The notes beneath the pieces were generated by a model that did no database searches, was not told the origin of the DNA, and saw only the letters and a program-made list of their open reading frames with translations. DNA of 64,000 nt, taken from Pisaster brevispinus. Lineage: Eukaryota; Echinodermata; Asteroidea; Forcipulatida; Asteriidae. Position 1 is the stretch's first letter; the number at the start of each line of letters is the position of its first letter. The position numbers and the translations under genes were made by a program. The stretch is taken from assembly GCA_023634235.1 (NCBI GenBank), contig JAMKCF010000015.1, forward strand, positions 5,061,698-5,125,697, written 5' to 3'. Shown here one piece after another: positions 1 to 12,339 of the stretch.

Positions 1-1253
1 TCTCTCTCTCTTCCGAAAAAGGGAAAAACCGGATCAAGAAAATAATAAAGGCTGCAAGTTGTCATCTCTCCGTGGCCTGGCAGCTGCCTCTAGTACTTTA
101 GGCACATTGGCCTGGAAAGAATGTGTGCCATGCACTCTCCAGGGAAAGATGTCTGATACACCCAAAGTGAAAAAGTCTGGGTCCCGAGGAGACGACTGGA
201 TCTACATGAGAGCCTCTCCAATCTGTATCAACATCCATCGTTATTTACTGACCTTGTTTTTTTTCTGTTTCAACCAAATATGACTGGAAATGTGTGATTC
301 CTATTTACAATGTGAGACACCCTGGGGTTTCAGGACTATATCATGGGCAGGGGGCAGGGGGGTGGAGGCTGTGGGAAGGGGGGAAGATGGTACATGTAAC
401 TAACCCCCATCCCGCTCCCCATGCCCCCCCCCTGCCACCTCAGTGAAACAAGACACAAACAGGAGGAATTCCTATCACACAAGCCTCCCCAGAATATCAT
501 CCACCGTATCCTCTGAGAATGTCAACAGAATCATGCCGACAGCTTTTCAACCTTAATAGTATTTCTCTTCCAGTCTGTAATCCTCTCGGAAGTCAACACT
601 CACTTGGGGTCAAAGCACGCCGGCCAATTGCAAAAAGCAGTACACACATGGTAGACATCTAGCTTCTAAACAACAACAACAACCCACAAACAGTTTGTAA
701 AACTTGCAAGTTCTGATTGTTCCACACAAGAGACAGCTCTCCAAGATTATTTGTTTGTTTCATGAGCAGCGGCTATACGCCAAACACTCAGCGAATTACT
801 TCACAAGGATAAACTTTCAAACAATTGAATACTAAGTGTTTCTCCAACGACCACAGAGCCTCTCTCTAAAATGTGAACAGATAATCAATAGGTAAAAATC
901 AATAGACGACAAACAGATACATATATATATATATGAGAAATGGACAGACAGATACATATTTGAAGCCCAGCTGCATGCTTAATGTCCTTTCAGACAGACA
1001 GACATGACAGGGTGCTTGACACAGAAACATCTGCCGTGCACCGACACCGACACAACAAATAGCGACGTTTCAAAACATTTGCTCAATATTTGTGAACAAA
1101 AATATACATTTATCTCAACCGCTCGCCCTCGAATCTAGAAAAACTTCTCGTTTTGCTTAAATGTAGTTCAGGGGTGGCGTCAAAGGTCACTTATTTCAAA
1201 GGCGATCTGACCCCTGACTTCCCTCCTATTATTAACAAGACTAATGCAAGATA
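1..1253. other. Non-coding stretch, no gene seen
   Basis: No exon, RNA gene or recognised repeat is evident. It opens with a short TC microsatellite (1-10). An AT dinucleotide run lies at about 921-934 between two copies of a CAGATACATAT motif. G- and C-rich runs occur near 340-440. The 74-codon ORF at 59-283 shows no domain and no supporting splice context, so it is not called. Confidence 0.6.
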
Positions 1254-1641
1254 GTGTTTTCTCCTTGGGATTTTTCAAGACTGTGGGGCATTCTGGATCC
1301 AAGTTTTGGAAGCTTGGCCAGAGCACGCTGAATTGAAATAAGGTCCATGGAATGTTTTTGACTTGATGTTTAATTGTTGGGTTTAAAAGCCATTCTGTGC
1401 AATCTGGAGCATTCTAAAAGATCCCAACTCTATGTTTTTTTAATTTGTTTTGAGGTGGTTTTTTTTCTTCATATTGCCCACAATTCACGCTTATAGGGCC
1501 AATATGTGTGAATAAGCCAGCAGTTTGACCCTGCAATTCGGCCTACAATTTGAGCCTGCAATATGGCCCGCAATTTGAGTGCATCGGCCCACATTTCAAG
1601 TAGATTGCCTCGAAACGCTTGCAATGCATGGGCAGAACCCC
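1254..1641 (+). mobile_element. CAGGGTTCTC-family inverted-repeat element, diverged copy
   Basis: The copy aligns by eye with those at 17350, 26394 and 49330. It shares the blocks 'actgtggggcattctgga', 'cacgctgaattgaaa' and 'tgtgcaatctggagcatt'. The left end is decayed. The right end near 1624-1641 keeps a 'gcatgggcagaacccc' block that matches the right terminus of the 17350 copy ('gcatggggagaaccatg'). The middle (about 1500-1600) holds a degenerate local repeat of 'tgcaattyggcc' absent from other copies. No ORF is present, so this is a non-autonomous element. Terminal bases CAGGG resemble hAT elements, but the superfamily is inferred. Confidence 0.6.
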
Positions 1642-3420
1642 AACACTGACACATTTACAAAACACTGATACGAAACCCCAGGTTTTCAGGGCTTGCCAAC
1701 ATCCCGCAACCTTTTAACGTTTCTTTGGGGTAACAAATTATTTCATTCCCTAACCCATTTCCCTTCCCAATATCAATCCAATACAAAACATACATGCATC
1801 TCGTACAAATAATGCGTACATATTCACAAAGGGGGCGGGGGGAGGGGGGGGACGTGGTATATAACCAAATGACGTCATCAAAAAAACACAACAAACTCAA
1901 CAAACAGATAAGTAATCCCACAGAGAATCTTAAAAAAAAAGAAGAAGACTTGTTTGTCATCACCCATACAGACGGACAGACTAGACAGTTGAGGGACAAA
2001 CAGACCAATGGATATGTGACGTCCATTCAGCAATCTCTCTCTCTCTCTTCCCTCGGAAAGTCAATAACAGAAATTGGATTGCCAGGTAAGCAAGACGCAC
2101 CAAAAGTAACCCGGCGGCGTGTCACAATACTTTCATCCTCTTCAACAATCCCCGTCCGATGCAGCAACTATACTTCCCACCCCCCACCCCTCCTAACAAA
2201 CAATTAGGCCCAAGATACATGCGTGTATACATCAAGTACAAACATCATTGGCAAGGCTCCTGGGTGCAGACGATAAACAGATCTTGGAACACCAATATAT
2301 TGGCGGTGTAAGAGAGAAGGAGTGGGGGCAAGAGAACGAGGCAAGAGATGCTAGCAACTGTGGGGAAGGGAAACAGGGTCTGAGCGTACGGCATACAAAC
2401 TAAAGCATCGCTAATTGAAGAGAGAGAAGGAAAAAAAAAACTGCGCCCGGCCGGGAATCATCACCAAGAGGGAGACCTACAATCTGAAACCGGTTGCCTG
2501 AAGAGTGTCATCTCCTCTTCTTTATTATTATTTTTTTTCTTTTCTTCTTCTTCTCATCGTAATTTCCCCAGAGCTGCCGAGGCGATGCATGTCTGCGTCA
2601 TCTTCACAGTTTAATTCCTCTTTTTTAAAAACCTTGCTGAATCTACAGGCTGGCAATTTGAGAAATTATCCCCCCCCCCTTCTTCTTATTTTTCTTGTTT
2701 GCCTTGTTTTGTGTGTGTGTGTTTTTGCTTTTTTGTATCTCTCGGGTGAGACAATGAAGCCTTGGATGGCAAAAGCCCCTGAGAGATGATCAGGTAAGAC
2801 GAGAGAGAGAGAGAGGGAGAGGGAGAAAATAATCGCAAGCAAGGCCACCTTTTAACCCTGACTGTAAGAGCATTTTAATTAATTGCTCCAAACTGATTCA
2901 CGTGCTATGTACGTACACCACTTGCCAACTGAATTCCAACGGTATGGCACGGCAGTTAAGTTAGGATGTGACTTAGCAAACATGTCCTTCACTTTAACAC
3001 AGGCAAACTGATCAAAATGCCAACCTGTTACATTCCAAGTTCTTTCATTCGGCCGGCACACGAGATGTTATTTCCTTGGTGAATTCACAAAATGCTCCTA
3101 ATTGTCACAATTCTCCTTCGGCGGTCGCCAGAGAATAGTTTCCATGCAACAAAACTACACGTACCTCCCTCTGAATATGTTTTTCAGCTTCAAAAGGCCA
3201 TTTTGAGATATTGTGGACACAGAATACTGTGACACTATAACAAAGGGTTTGGGTACAATCTGTCTGTATACAACCTAGACCAATCAGTTCACTCCTACAG
3301 TGTCAACCATATTTCAGAAGGCTATTTTTATTGTTGTAATGTATTTTTATAACCTGCATCAGAGTTTTATTCTGGTTTTTACCCTTGAAACCAAGTGCAG
3401 GGATGTGATAGGCTGTTGAA
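1642..3420. other. Non-coding stretch with short microsatellites
   Basis: No gene is supported. A G-rich tract lies near 1831-1850, TC repeats near 2035-2048, a T/TTC-rich tract at 2519-2556, a C run near 2670-2680, a GT run at about 2711-2722 and a GA run at about 2802-2825. ORFs here, including one of 137 codons at 1794-2207, overlap these tracts and have no recognisable domain. Confidence 0.6.
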
Positions 3421-3427
3421 AAAAAAA

Positions 3428-3495
3428 ACTTAACTGTGAGAGCAAAGCGCGAAAGCTTGCTAGGGCGAAAACTTGCGAGCTTGAAGCCTACTTAC
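3428..3495. repeat. 'cttgcgagc' degenerate repeat, copy 1
   Basis: Short stretch built from variants of 'gaaaacttgcgagc' and 'gagcaaagcgcg'. Similar phrasing recurs at 40015-40105 and 44437-44510 ('cttgcaagcccggtgaaaa', 'cagccgagtaaatggtcaaa'). This suggests a dispersed low-copy family of unknown type. The relationship is by eye only. Confidence 0.35.
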
Positions 3496-3819
3496 ATACA
3501 TTTATCTTTTGTTTTAAAAAGCCCTAATCTGCACTCTGGGGCATTCTATTTGGTTTTATTTTCATGTTTTTTATGGTCTTAATTTTTTAAAAATCCAGTA
3601 GCTTGTGGATTCTTAAGAAAACCGAGTACACAGTGTTTCACATCTATGTCATCAAGGGTACACATGTACTTTGAAATAAGTCCAGAACTTTTATCACGGT
3701 GGGGCCATTTAGCTCGTCTTTCCACCCAGACTAAATTATCTGGTCCCATGTTCATTTAGAACTGTCTTTGCCATCGTGTACACAGGGAACCTTACACAAA
3801 ATGGCCTGGTCAAATTGAA

Positions 3820-3980
3820 TAAAGCCATTGAGAAAACACCGCTGAGCAATTTTCTTTGCTCGGCAAAATATGTGTTGGGAACCAGTGACAACAATGTAAA
3901 TTCTATGACATTTTGGTTGGTAACCTGTTTCAAGTTCAGCAAGTTTTTGTGCTTACAGGCTTTATGAAATAGGGCCCTGG
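3820..3980. mobile_element. Palindromic (TTTCATAGAGCTGCTTAAGC) family, 3'-side copy
   Basis: The right half is clear: 'ttttggttggtaacctg', then 'gtgcttacaggctttatgaaatagggccctgg', the family's right terminus. The left half is diverged but keeps 'gagcaattttctttgctcggca' and a 'gggaaccagtgac' block. Other copies in this window define the family as about 190 bp with long near-perfect terminal inverted repeats and no coding capacity. Confidence 0.65.
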
Positions 3981-4859
3981 ATTGTGAAACTTTCCCAGTC
4001 TTCCTTAGGCTTGAAAAAGAAAACAAATCCAAGCTCAGACCCACAGCTTTGTGAGGAGCTTATCTGAAAGCGTGACATGTATCGCAGGTCTGGAGTACGG
4101 TGTAATGAGGCGTCATTAAAATGCACACTGACACTCCCGCACTGCATCAGTAGGCAGCACCATACACCATTACATTCGGCACGTACAAGTGCAGTCTGGT
4201 GCAGGTGTTAAATAGTTTGAGTAACAAAAGTACCCACTTCAAACCACGAGTACAAGTACTTCAGTTCTGTTTGATTCGTTCGGAAATTCCCCGTTCGTGG
4301 TCTTAATGACCCACCATGGTTCAGCCTCTCTAACTATACTCAGATCTGGATCCAGTTGAATATAACAGCTATAATGATAAGTTGATAAAAGTTGTGCAAA
4401 ACCAGTCAGGAACACTACTCATCAATCTCACGTTAAACTTAGCTAATTGGTATTTACACTGAGTTCATCTGAATGACTCGTCCGAAACTTTTCCCGGACA
4501 CTTTTTACTGATTTGGTTGTATCTAGACATCCCACGCTTTTTCAAACGAAATCCTGTGTTTACACAACAATTTCAGGCGTGACATTTCGGCTTTCTACTT
4601 CTCCATTGCCAAGGATATCTGTTCCCACAAGCGCCTTGCCATCGATTAACTCCAGGGGTTACCCAAAGATGGAAATGCCATCATTTCAACCTACCTAGCT
4701 AATTATTTAGATCCCGGCATGGTGAGGTATCAATGTACATGCATTATCCAGTTTGCGGTAATGACATGTGTGTATCTACTTTGCTGTGTAGATTAGTTCT
4801 TGTCTTCCTATTTATTCCACCGCCGAGGAGCAGATTTCGAAAATTCAGAACACTATACG
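3981..4859. other. Non-coding stretch, no recognised feature
   Basis: No gene, RNA or clear repeat was identified. Because it lies directly upstream of the Penelope-like fragment, part of it may be older element sequence, but no reverse-transcriptase motif could be read in any frame. Confidence 0.5.
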
Positions 4860-5590
4860 TCTAAACTGCAGTCCTTCCGCAGATTGGCCATACTTCACAC
4901 AAAATCCAACATATCCTCCAAGAAGGGGATATTAAGGTCTAATACCAAACTTGCGATAGGTTAACAACCAAGCTCTGCACACACAAGGATAAGCATGACT
5001 CCAGCAGTCAAGCAGGAGTTTACCAAATTCCTTGCTCCTGTGGTAGAGTGTATACATCAGCGAGACTGGTAGAGACCTTAACACAAGGCTGAAAGAACAC
5101 AAAGCCAATATGGCCGCCGGAGAGGGATATGACCACTCAGCCATTTTCAAACACTCTGCTGATCTAAACCATGTCATAGATTAGGAACAGGCTTGGATCA
5201 TAGCTCCTGAGAGACATTGGTACATGTACAACCTCCCCATCACAGAAGCTATTGAGATCCATAAACATAACACTGATCTTCAAGACATATGCTATTTCAT
5301 CGGTAGTAGTTTATTTGGAACACAATCCTACCACCCCACTGGTAACCCACAGTCTACTGCAAGCTCCAGTGCATAAGGCACTCACACACGATGGCAGCCC
5401 ACACAAAAAATCTGGGCCCCAACCACAGTTCTCAATTCAAAAACAACCAATCAGAGCAGTGCTGACTCTACACTGAAAAATATGAGCCCCTATAAAGAGA
5501 CCAGCATCATGACGATGACTAGAGCAGGCTAGTCGAAACATTAAGACCAATTAAGAACTCACTCCACAGCAGTGAAGTTAAAAACGAGAA
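4860..5590 (+). mobile_element. Decayed Penelope-like retroelement 3' end with GIY-YIG motif
   Basis: Reading frame starting near 4943 gives a peptide containing AGVYQIPCSCGRVY. After one extra base near 5055-5058 it continues ISETGRDLNTRLKEHKA, then a histidine-containing stretch DHSAIFKHSADLNHVID and an in-frame TAG where a tryptophan codon would fit. An open frame follows to about 5373. The pattern CxCGxVYIGETGRxxxxRLKEH is typical of the GIY-YIG endonuclease domain found at the C terminus of Penelope-like elements. Here the glycine before ETGR reads as serine. The copy is inactive: frameshift, stops and no upstream RT domain. The 3' flank to about 5590 fits element untranslated sequence and carries a hammerhead-like core (separate entry). 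Alternative: a GIY-YIG domain from another retroelement class. Confidence 0.75.
5505..5545 (+). ncRNA. Possible degenerate hammerhead ribozyme core
   Basis: TGACGA (5510-5515) is followed by a perfect 6-bp stem, GACTAG (5517-5522) with CTAGTC (5529-5534), closed by a 6-nt loop, then GAAA (5535-5538). This is the order of the conserved CUGANGA, stem II and GAAA parts of a hammerhead. The expected C before UGANGA reads as A. I could not establish a convincing stem I or cleavage triplet. Penelope-like elements are known to carry hammerhead motifs, and the placement just downstream of a GIY-YIG remnant fits. Probably inactive. Confidence 0.5.
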
Positions 5591-6454
5591 GTCCCCTTGA
5601 TCCACTAAGCAAAAAGTCCCGGCCAATTTCCTACCCCCGCCCAGGTAGCACTTAATAAGCAGGACAGTTCTTTTCAAAACTACGTACAATTTGAATACAT
5701 ACAATTTAGATCCCAATTTTGACTTTTTGGGGGGGTCAGCAATGAAGTCTCAAAACTTTTCTGGACAAGCATGACATGAATTAGAATTAAAAGATAATGA
5801 AGGTCCCCGCTCCACATTTTTGTACAACTCCTTCGCCAACATGAAATACAGCCTGAAGGCTCTAGCTGTCTTTAGAGTCTACGAATCTGGACCCCCCCCC
5901 CAAAAAAAAAAAAAAAAAAAATCCCCCTAAATTATTTCACAACATTATTTCCTGATATCCACTTCTGCTTAATTGCAACACTTAGCTCCAAACCCACCCT
6001 TAAACCTATTTCGAACGAATCCCCCCTTTTTAATAAGGCCTCTTCACCCAAATCCAATTTTTGATAACTAGAGAAATTGGGCCAAAAGGTTTTGCCCACT
6101 CAGCGGGGGATGGTGCCTGGAACAACACTGACATCCTGGAGTTGTTCCTTTGCTGTACAGAAAGGGAAAAGGGGTGGCAGTCAAGATAAAAACCACTAGA
6201 GGGACAATTTTTTGTAACTGCAGTTTTTGGTTCACCACAAGGGACTCTTGATAAAGATGAGTATTAGTATGTTGGTATAGGTCCAGGAAATGCATAATAA
6301 AATATTTAGACAAAAGATGTTTTGGGAACACTGAATGCTAACATTATACAAACCTTGAATGCTTTGAGTGCTAGAAAACAGAGCTATTGCTTGACAACTT
6401 AATTTGTTAAAAACAGAAATGGTGAGAGGGAATCACAAAATAGTCTATGATGGC
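5591..6454. other. Non-coding stretch with C and A homopolymers
   Basis: No gene seen. A G run lies at 5729-5735. A C run followed by an A run occurs at about 5892-5920. The rest is AT-rich unique sequence. Confidence 0.55.
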
Positions 6455-6456
6455 AG

Positions 6457-6620
6457 TTTCATGGAGCTGCTTAAGCAGACAACACTGCTTAACAGTTTTC
6501 TGCTAAGCAAAAATGAGCAGGGTACCAGTTACAAATGGCACATGTAAAATGGCATTTTGGCTGGTAACCTTATTCTGGTAAGCTTATTTCTGTTGTGCTT
6601 GTATAGCTAGTTTTTTTGGC
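6457..6620. mobile_element. Palindromic family copy
   Basis: Left terminus 'tttcatggagctgcttaagc', then 'ttttctgctaagcaaaaatgag', 'gggtaccagttacaaatgg', 'cattttggctggtaacctta' and a right part with 'gtgcttg' and 'ggcccagg'. The inner order matches the copies at 37290 and 55182. The right inverted repeat is eroded. Confidence 0.75.
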
Positions 6621-8544
6621 CCAGGCTCTACTCAACGGAGAAGTTTCCAATACCGAGCAAACTAAGGTGTTCCAGCGAGAACGTGTCAAGTTCTTACAAT
6701 CTAAAATAAACCATGAATAAACACAGTGGCCTGTGACTCATATGCATTTGTATTTAGCCAAATTGCTGTTTTGAGGGGGAGCCTTTAACTTGATTGAAAA
6801 CGATCTGCTTTGACACAGATGTACCAAAAATTCCTCTAAAATAATCCCTTTACAAGTCCAAGCTGCGCTGCGGAATTTCCTGAGCCTAAAGAATGCCCAT
6901 AATAGATTCCAGTTTGACCCTGATATTTCAGCCCTTAAATCAATTAACGCTTTTAATGCGTGTATAATAATCAACGCAGTGTGCCTCCACAAGACGGTTA
7001 GTGCGTTGAACCACGTCAAATGGACAAAGCCAAACAAAACAATAACAAAAAAACGCTGGGTTGTATAAATGTTGTCCCTAAAAATTTGGCCGGCTAAACC
7101 AATTACGCCGCCACTAAGTACCAAGTTGCATTCGCATGCGCGGGCTGAAGCGTTGGGAGTCGTACTCAGTCAAAACACACACACATAGGGTTAATGAAAC
7201 GCAAACCATAGAGGGTTTCGTAAACCGATACCAGTCCCTGACAAATGCAATTACGTTTCTTGGCGGACAAGGCGCAGTAGGGTTCCTGGGACTCGGCCTT
7301 ATCTAGGCATTGGAACTTTTTAACTAGATTTGGGGTTGGGTGTAATTTGGTTAGCTAATATGTCAAGTATAGTGCAGATCTCTATTACAAGGCGGTGAAG
7401 TGTTGTGTAGGGGGGGGGGGTAGGGGAAGGCTGGTGACCGTGATGCTTTCAGCCTGGTGGTTGTTTGAATTTCATATATACATCATTTTTATGAAGTGAA
7501 GCCAATTTTAGGTAATCTGTTGGGATTGCATCGCATTGTAGGTAAATAGTCTGGTGCTTCTCATCACTGTGAAAATCTGTACTATGTTGTCATACTTAGC
7601 CTCTCAGAAACCTGACATGTCTGCCTGGGTTTTTCAAGCATAGGGACCATTCGGAATTATCAATGTTTTTAAATTTCAGTATTTGTTTTTAAATTACATA
7701 TAATATGTTGGTGGGTGGGACAAAGAAAACAAGTTGAAAATCTGATTTCCAATAAAAATATTACTGAAATTATGTTACTAGAAAAATCATGAAAAAGAAA
7801 ACCATACAGAATGGCCTTTTCATATTTAAATTCACCAGCTATATCAGCTGTCAATATATGAAGCAAATGATAACAAAAATAAAAATTTAGCGACAATGTT
7901 AGCATGGTTTCATTTTTGACAACGTGCTGGAACAAAATCATGCACCCATAATCTTTCATTGTGTAATTCAGTGGACAATCAACGCAGGAAATCAAATCCA
8001 CCCATACATTAATCTTCAATTCTAGAGCCCCAACGTCATCAGAAAAAAGAAAAAAAATGATACCTATGAAAACATGATACCTATCCTTACTGGATTTCCA
8101 ATAACACACAAAATTGTACAAAGATTTAGTTCTTTTCAACTTTGCTTTCCGAGAAAATCCGCATCCATTCATTTCATTCATGTGATGGGCTCATTTCTAA
8201 AAGTGGAATAATAAATCCCTCCTCCATTCTTCATATTGTTTGTTTTTTTGCCGTGTCCCGTCTCCGCGTATCTGTAAATCCTCCGCAGATGGTTTTAAAA
8301 CTCTTCTCTCCACATCTCTCCTCGCCGTCTCCGACCCTCCAGCAAAAGAAGGGGGCTGAGAAACAATTTACACCGACAAAAAAAAAGAACTAAAGAAGAA
8401 TGGAATGGAAACGAGAAAGCCGCGATAACTTATCTGTGAGTGCCAGCATGGCCGGCGGCTAACTACATTAAATTAGATGGAGATTTGTAACACTTTCTGA
8501 ACATGAAGTTCAGTAAGAACGCAGCCCTGCAGGGAAAGTGGTGA
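6621..8544. other. Non-coding stretch, no gene seen
   Basis: AT-rich sequence with a G run near 7411-7420 and a CA run near 7176-7185. A 170-codon ORF on the minus strand (7669-8181) lies in AT-rich DNA. Its translation shows no domain, signal or family resemblance, so it is rejected as a gene. Nothing else was recognised. Confidence 0.55.
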
Positions 8545-8561
8545 GGGGGGGGGGGGGGGGG
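8545..8561. repeat. Poly(G) run, 17 bases
   Basis: An uninterrupted run of 17 G, part of an excess of long G and C homopolymers across the window. Confidence 0.95.
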
Positions 8562-8862
8562 CAAGCAGGGATGGAGCGCCAGAGTACCTATAGCGAATCA
8601 TATAGTATCTATGTCTGTGCCGTTCATCTAATCTACAGCACATTATTTCCACGAGGAATTCAGGTTCCGAAGGAGAAGCATTGATTTTGATTACTTGGAA
8701 ATCCCGCAGAGAAATTGTGATGATATTCTTAATGATCGCGGCACTGCGGTGTTCGGTCGGCGCGTCAACAGGCCGGTAAAGTTAACCTCGAATCGGGCAA
8801 ATTTATATATCGAGAGGAGATCTCTGCAGCGAAAAGTTTGTGTCAATATAAACACAGTTCTG

Positions 8863-8863
<1 letters not shown>

Positions 8864-8896
<33 letters not shown>
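8864..8896. repeat. Poly(G) run, 33 bases
   Basis: A pure 33-base G run, the longest G or C homopolymer in the window. It is capable in principle of forming intramolecular G-quadruplexes. ORFs reading through it as polyglycine or polyproline are artefacts. Its exact length is doubtful because sequencing and assembly are unreliable on such runs. Confidence 0.95.
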
Positions 8897-8897
<1 letters not shown>

Positions 8898-11535
8898 AAT
8901 ACTGAAGCGCTGGATGCTGTCGATGGAAGACAAAATAAAACAACATTAACGGGAACATAATCGTTGAGCCTCTTCAACTCATGTTGAGTTTCACTTTATT
9001 TGCATTCTCCTAGTGGAACACGCCAAAATCAATAATGACTTAAATGTCACAAGACCAACCCTAGTTAGAACACACACAAAAACTTTCCCACCATTTATGG
9101 ATTTAGTTTTATTCAATCTCAACTCCAGCATATTTATTTTGGTTTTTTTTATTAACCACTCATGGAAGCCGATTATTGAGCCTCGATTTTTAAGTTGTGA
9201 TATGACGCAGAAATCTTGTTCAACCGAAGAAAAAAAAATCCATTCGGCGAGAGGGACGACCAACCGAAATCAAAGCTAAAATCAATGCATTTACGGTGTG
9301 GAATTCTAGCCGGAATCTCAACACTGAAAAATAACCAGCGGTTTGTAAAATCCATACCACCATTAGCGTGGGCTTTTTCTCGTTTCATTTTCCAAGAAGA
9401 TATGGTTCAGGAAATTATGTATTGTTTGTTGTTGACAGATTTCGTAGGTTTTTTTTTATCACACAAAAATATGATTTTGTAATTTGCGAAAAAATTTGAT
9501 ATTTAAAAAAGTAGTTGTCGAAGGTGTTCACTCTGTAAAGAAAACAGTTTATAATCGCTATATATTTCATGAACCCCTTGCAGATGAGGTCATAAGCTTA
9601 AACCCCGCCCCCCCCCATTGGCTGAGTTGTCCGTGGTACGTACGCAAAATGAAAAGGTTCTATGTGTTTTTTAACACTTTATGGATCTGCGCATAGCTTT
9701 CTTGACAATCCTTGCAATACAAGAGGAGCTCACTTTCTCTCCATCACAATTTTCTCGATTTTAATTTCAGACCTCAGCCATCACGTATTTAATTGTGCAT
9801 TGTCCATGGCAAATGTAAATGCACAAGTTTGTGCATGTTTTCCTTTTTGAAACAGCATCAGCCGTCAAAATCCATTCAGAGAAAAAAAAAATTCTACCCC
9901 AAAAGTTTCTTTCTGCGGAAAAATCAGGATATCTAACTTTCGTGGTAACACCACGTCTCTGTGACAATGGCATCTTTTATAACAACAAGCCAATTCTCAG
10001 ATGAAAGTCATCACCGAACACTAACAAGAGAATGCCAGACCCTCTGACAGAAAGCAACCCCATCAATACAGCCTTTATCTAGGACAACCACGTCACAAAA
10101 CTCGACCATCGGTCCCTCCAGGTTTGAAATATTTGAAAATCCACGAGCTGGGTTCCCCGTGTACACAAGTCACCAGAGGGTGTATATAGATTGCGAGGGT
10201 ACCAGGGAAATCCAAGGAAAAAGCATTTCAGTCGATTGAATTTTGAGCAGTGGAGACGGATCACATGACATATTAATTCAGTCGGGCTGGATAGCCAAGA
10301 AGTCTATCATGTCGGAACGGATTCGCCTTACGGTTGTGTGGCCATTACAGGATTACACTGTGACCAGAAGACGAAGAAGACGATGGGGAAAAAAAAACAG
10401 AAGGGAAACAAAAAAGGTCAATAGCTTATATGCAATGTTCACTCATGCCGTCAGACATCTGTCAAAGTCCAGAGCCAGCAACCACCAAAACATACTTCGT
10501 ACAAGTATGATTTAAAGTATGATATAAAAACATGGACCTCACATAGTAGAGAGCATGCAAGCTGGAGACTGCTGCAGAATATTGAACGTCACGTGTCATA
10601 TCTCTGTGGGTCAACAGACTGAATTCTTGAAATGCTAAAATCCAAAATAAACTTAGCCCTTTCTTATTCCTGTAGTAAACCGTTTTGTCCATATAGTTAC
10701 AATATTTTCATTGTCTTAACCACATCCTACACAATGCTCAGCTCATACATGTCATATGCCATGATATCCTACGCTGGACCATGCCACACGTCCTAGAGGG
10801 GGGTACCAATCAACGGGGGTGGACAGTGCTTACGAGAACCACTGACAAGTTGGTGTGCCTTACGAGTCGGCGCACCCTTTTGCTTAAATGCTTACGATAG
10901 GCAGTTTGTACAAAATAGATATTCTACTCAGCCAAATAAGCGAGGGCGCTCCTGATGCAGAAAATGTCCGCTTTATTCATGCACACCAGCCCTTTGATTT
11001 TTAAATCATCCTGAGAGTGTTCAACCAATCGTGTGAATCTTTCTTTTTTTATTACATTTTTATTCTTCCCAAGGTTTAGCTTCCTTTCAGCTAAAACATT
11101 TTGGACAACTGTCCCTGTAGGCTGAGTGCCCCTTTAAGACGGCATCTTAGAAACATTTTAACCAAAAGTTGAACAGTCCCTTTAATGCCAGCCTTTAGTG
11201 CACTACTTTGGGCACCAATAAAATACACACTGGAGCAATTGTGCAAGTGTTAGGGTATTTTTTATCATTACAAAATTTCACATGACTACAGCCCCAGCTT
11301 TGTGCTTGTTAAAATAACAGCATGGTGAGTCATTTACTATTGTGGCAAAATGAACAATACCTGCAACCATTAGTCCTGAATGGGCTACATTTGTAATGAG
11401 CATCTACACTCAAGTTTAAAGGGGGAAACACAGATTGCTGTTATTTGGGATGAACACATTCAATTGATGTAACAAATGGTAGATCAGGAATGTATGTATT
11501 TTTTTATATTTTTTTTTATCCCTTCCATCGAGTGT
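8897..11535. other. Non-coding stretch, no gene seen
   Basis: No coding exon or RNA gene is supported. A C run occurs near 9608-9616. At 11127-11138 the sequence GTGCCCCTTTAA matches the outer 12 bases of the right end of the TTAA-flanked unit at 41295-42744, and may be a solo end of that family. The rest is unique. Confidence 0.5.
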
Positions 11536-11571
11536 GATGAAGACTCGGTGGCCTAGTGGTGAGACATCTAG
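11536..11571 (+). repeat. tRNA-like head fragment of SINE-4
   Basis: The block 'actcggtggcctagtggtga' followed by 'gaca' matches the A-box region of the SINE-4 copies at 37680 and 44660-44826. The homology stops where a palindromic-family copy begins, so the SINE is either truncated or split by that insertion. No B box follows directly. Confidence 0.5.
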
Positions 11572-11752
11572 GCCCAATTTCATAATGCCTGCAAGCACAA
11601 CAACTTGCTTAGCACAGGAAAATCTTACTTAGCAGAAACAGGTTACCAACCAACATTCCATAGAGTGTACATTGTTGCCACACCCCGGCTCAAGTAAAGA
11701 AATTTGCTAAGCAGAATTTTTTGCTTAACAGCTTTATGAAATTAGCCCCTGG
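11572..11752. mobile_element. Palindromic family copy
   Basis: Left end 'ggcccaatttcataatgcc', then 'gcacaacaacttgcttagca', 'aacaggttaccaaccaac' and 'tttgctaagcagaattttt'. It ends with 'cttaacagctttatgaaatt' and 'agccc'. Both inverted ends are recognisable and the inner region is partly diverged. Confidence 0.75.
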
Positions 11753-11989
11753 GCTTGATGTCACTGTATTTAAGCACTCAAATTCATCTTAAAAGATGAG
11801 TTGTTCGTACCACCGTAGTGATTTTGAATTGTGACATCACACTGAGCAATTTTGATTGATTCACAATAAGATCAATCATAGATCGTTGAGAAAATCTTTG
11901 AGAGATCTTTATGGATGATTGCTAAATGTCAGAACTCCTGAGAATGTCTTTGGGGGTCTGGGTTCAATCCCCCATTACTCCGGACCCAG

Positions 11990-12215
11990 AACCTCCCAGA
12001 TGTTACAAAGCAGGAGGTTTACAGACTCAGTGCACCACTAGAAATACAAAACTACAGGTTTGAACGCAATGTGGAGTCTGTGGACTACTTCTTTCTTCCT
12101 TTGTTGACTGCTTTACCTCTTCCAAGAAAATTGAATGCTCAATGAGATTTTCACAAGATCCTGAAATCAGGGAAAAAACTGAAAAGAATCTCCTGCCTGC
12201 ATCTGTGAACTTTCA
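11990..12215 (+). repeat. Dispersed repeat pair R1, copy 1
   Basis: Aligns by eye with 24380-24605 through a series of shared blocks: 'actacag', 'caatgtgga', 'ttctttct', 'tttac', 'tcttccaagaaaa' and 'ctgaaatcagg', in the same order and spacing. The type is unknown. Readings such as FTSFKKKLKAL in the second copy faintly resemble LINE ORF2 C termini, but this is speculative. Confidence 0.45.
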
Positions 12216-12339
12216 GATTGAAATTAATCACGTTTTAAAAAAATGTACAATTACTGATCCTGCACGTTGTCTTTAATGACTTGTACATCGCAGACAAAAT
12301 GCCAGAGATGCCTTGATCTCGGAAATCAATCAAACACAA

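Noticed and set aside
7669..8181. 170-codon minus-strand ORF
   Set aside because: AT-rich, no recognisable domain, no compositional shift from flanks, no splice or translation context. It is of a length expected by chance in 64 kb of AT-rich sequence.
8691..8949. Glycine-rich or proline-rich peptide genes on both strands
   Set aside because: Both ORFs depend on reading through the 33-base G run.
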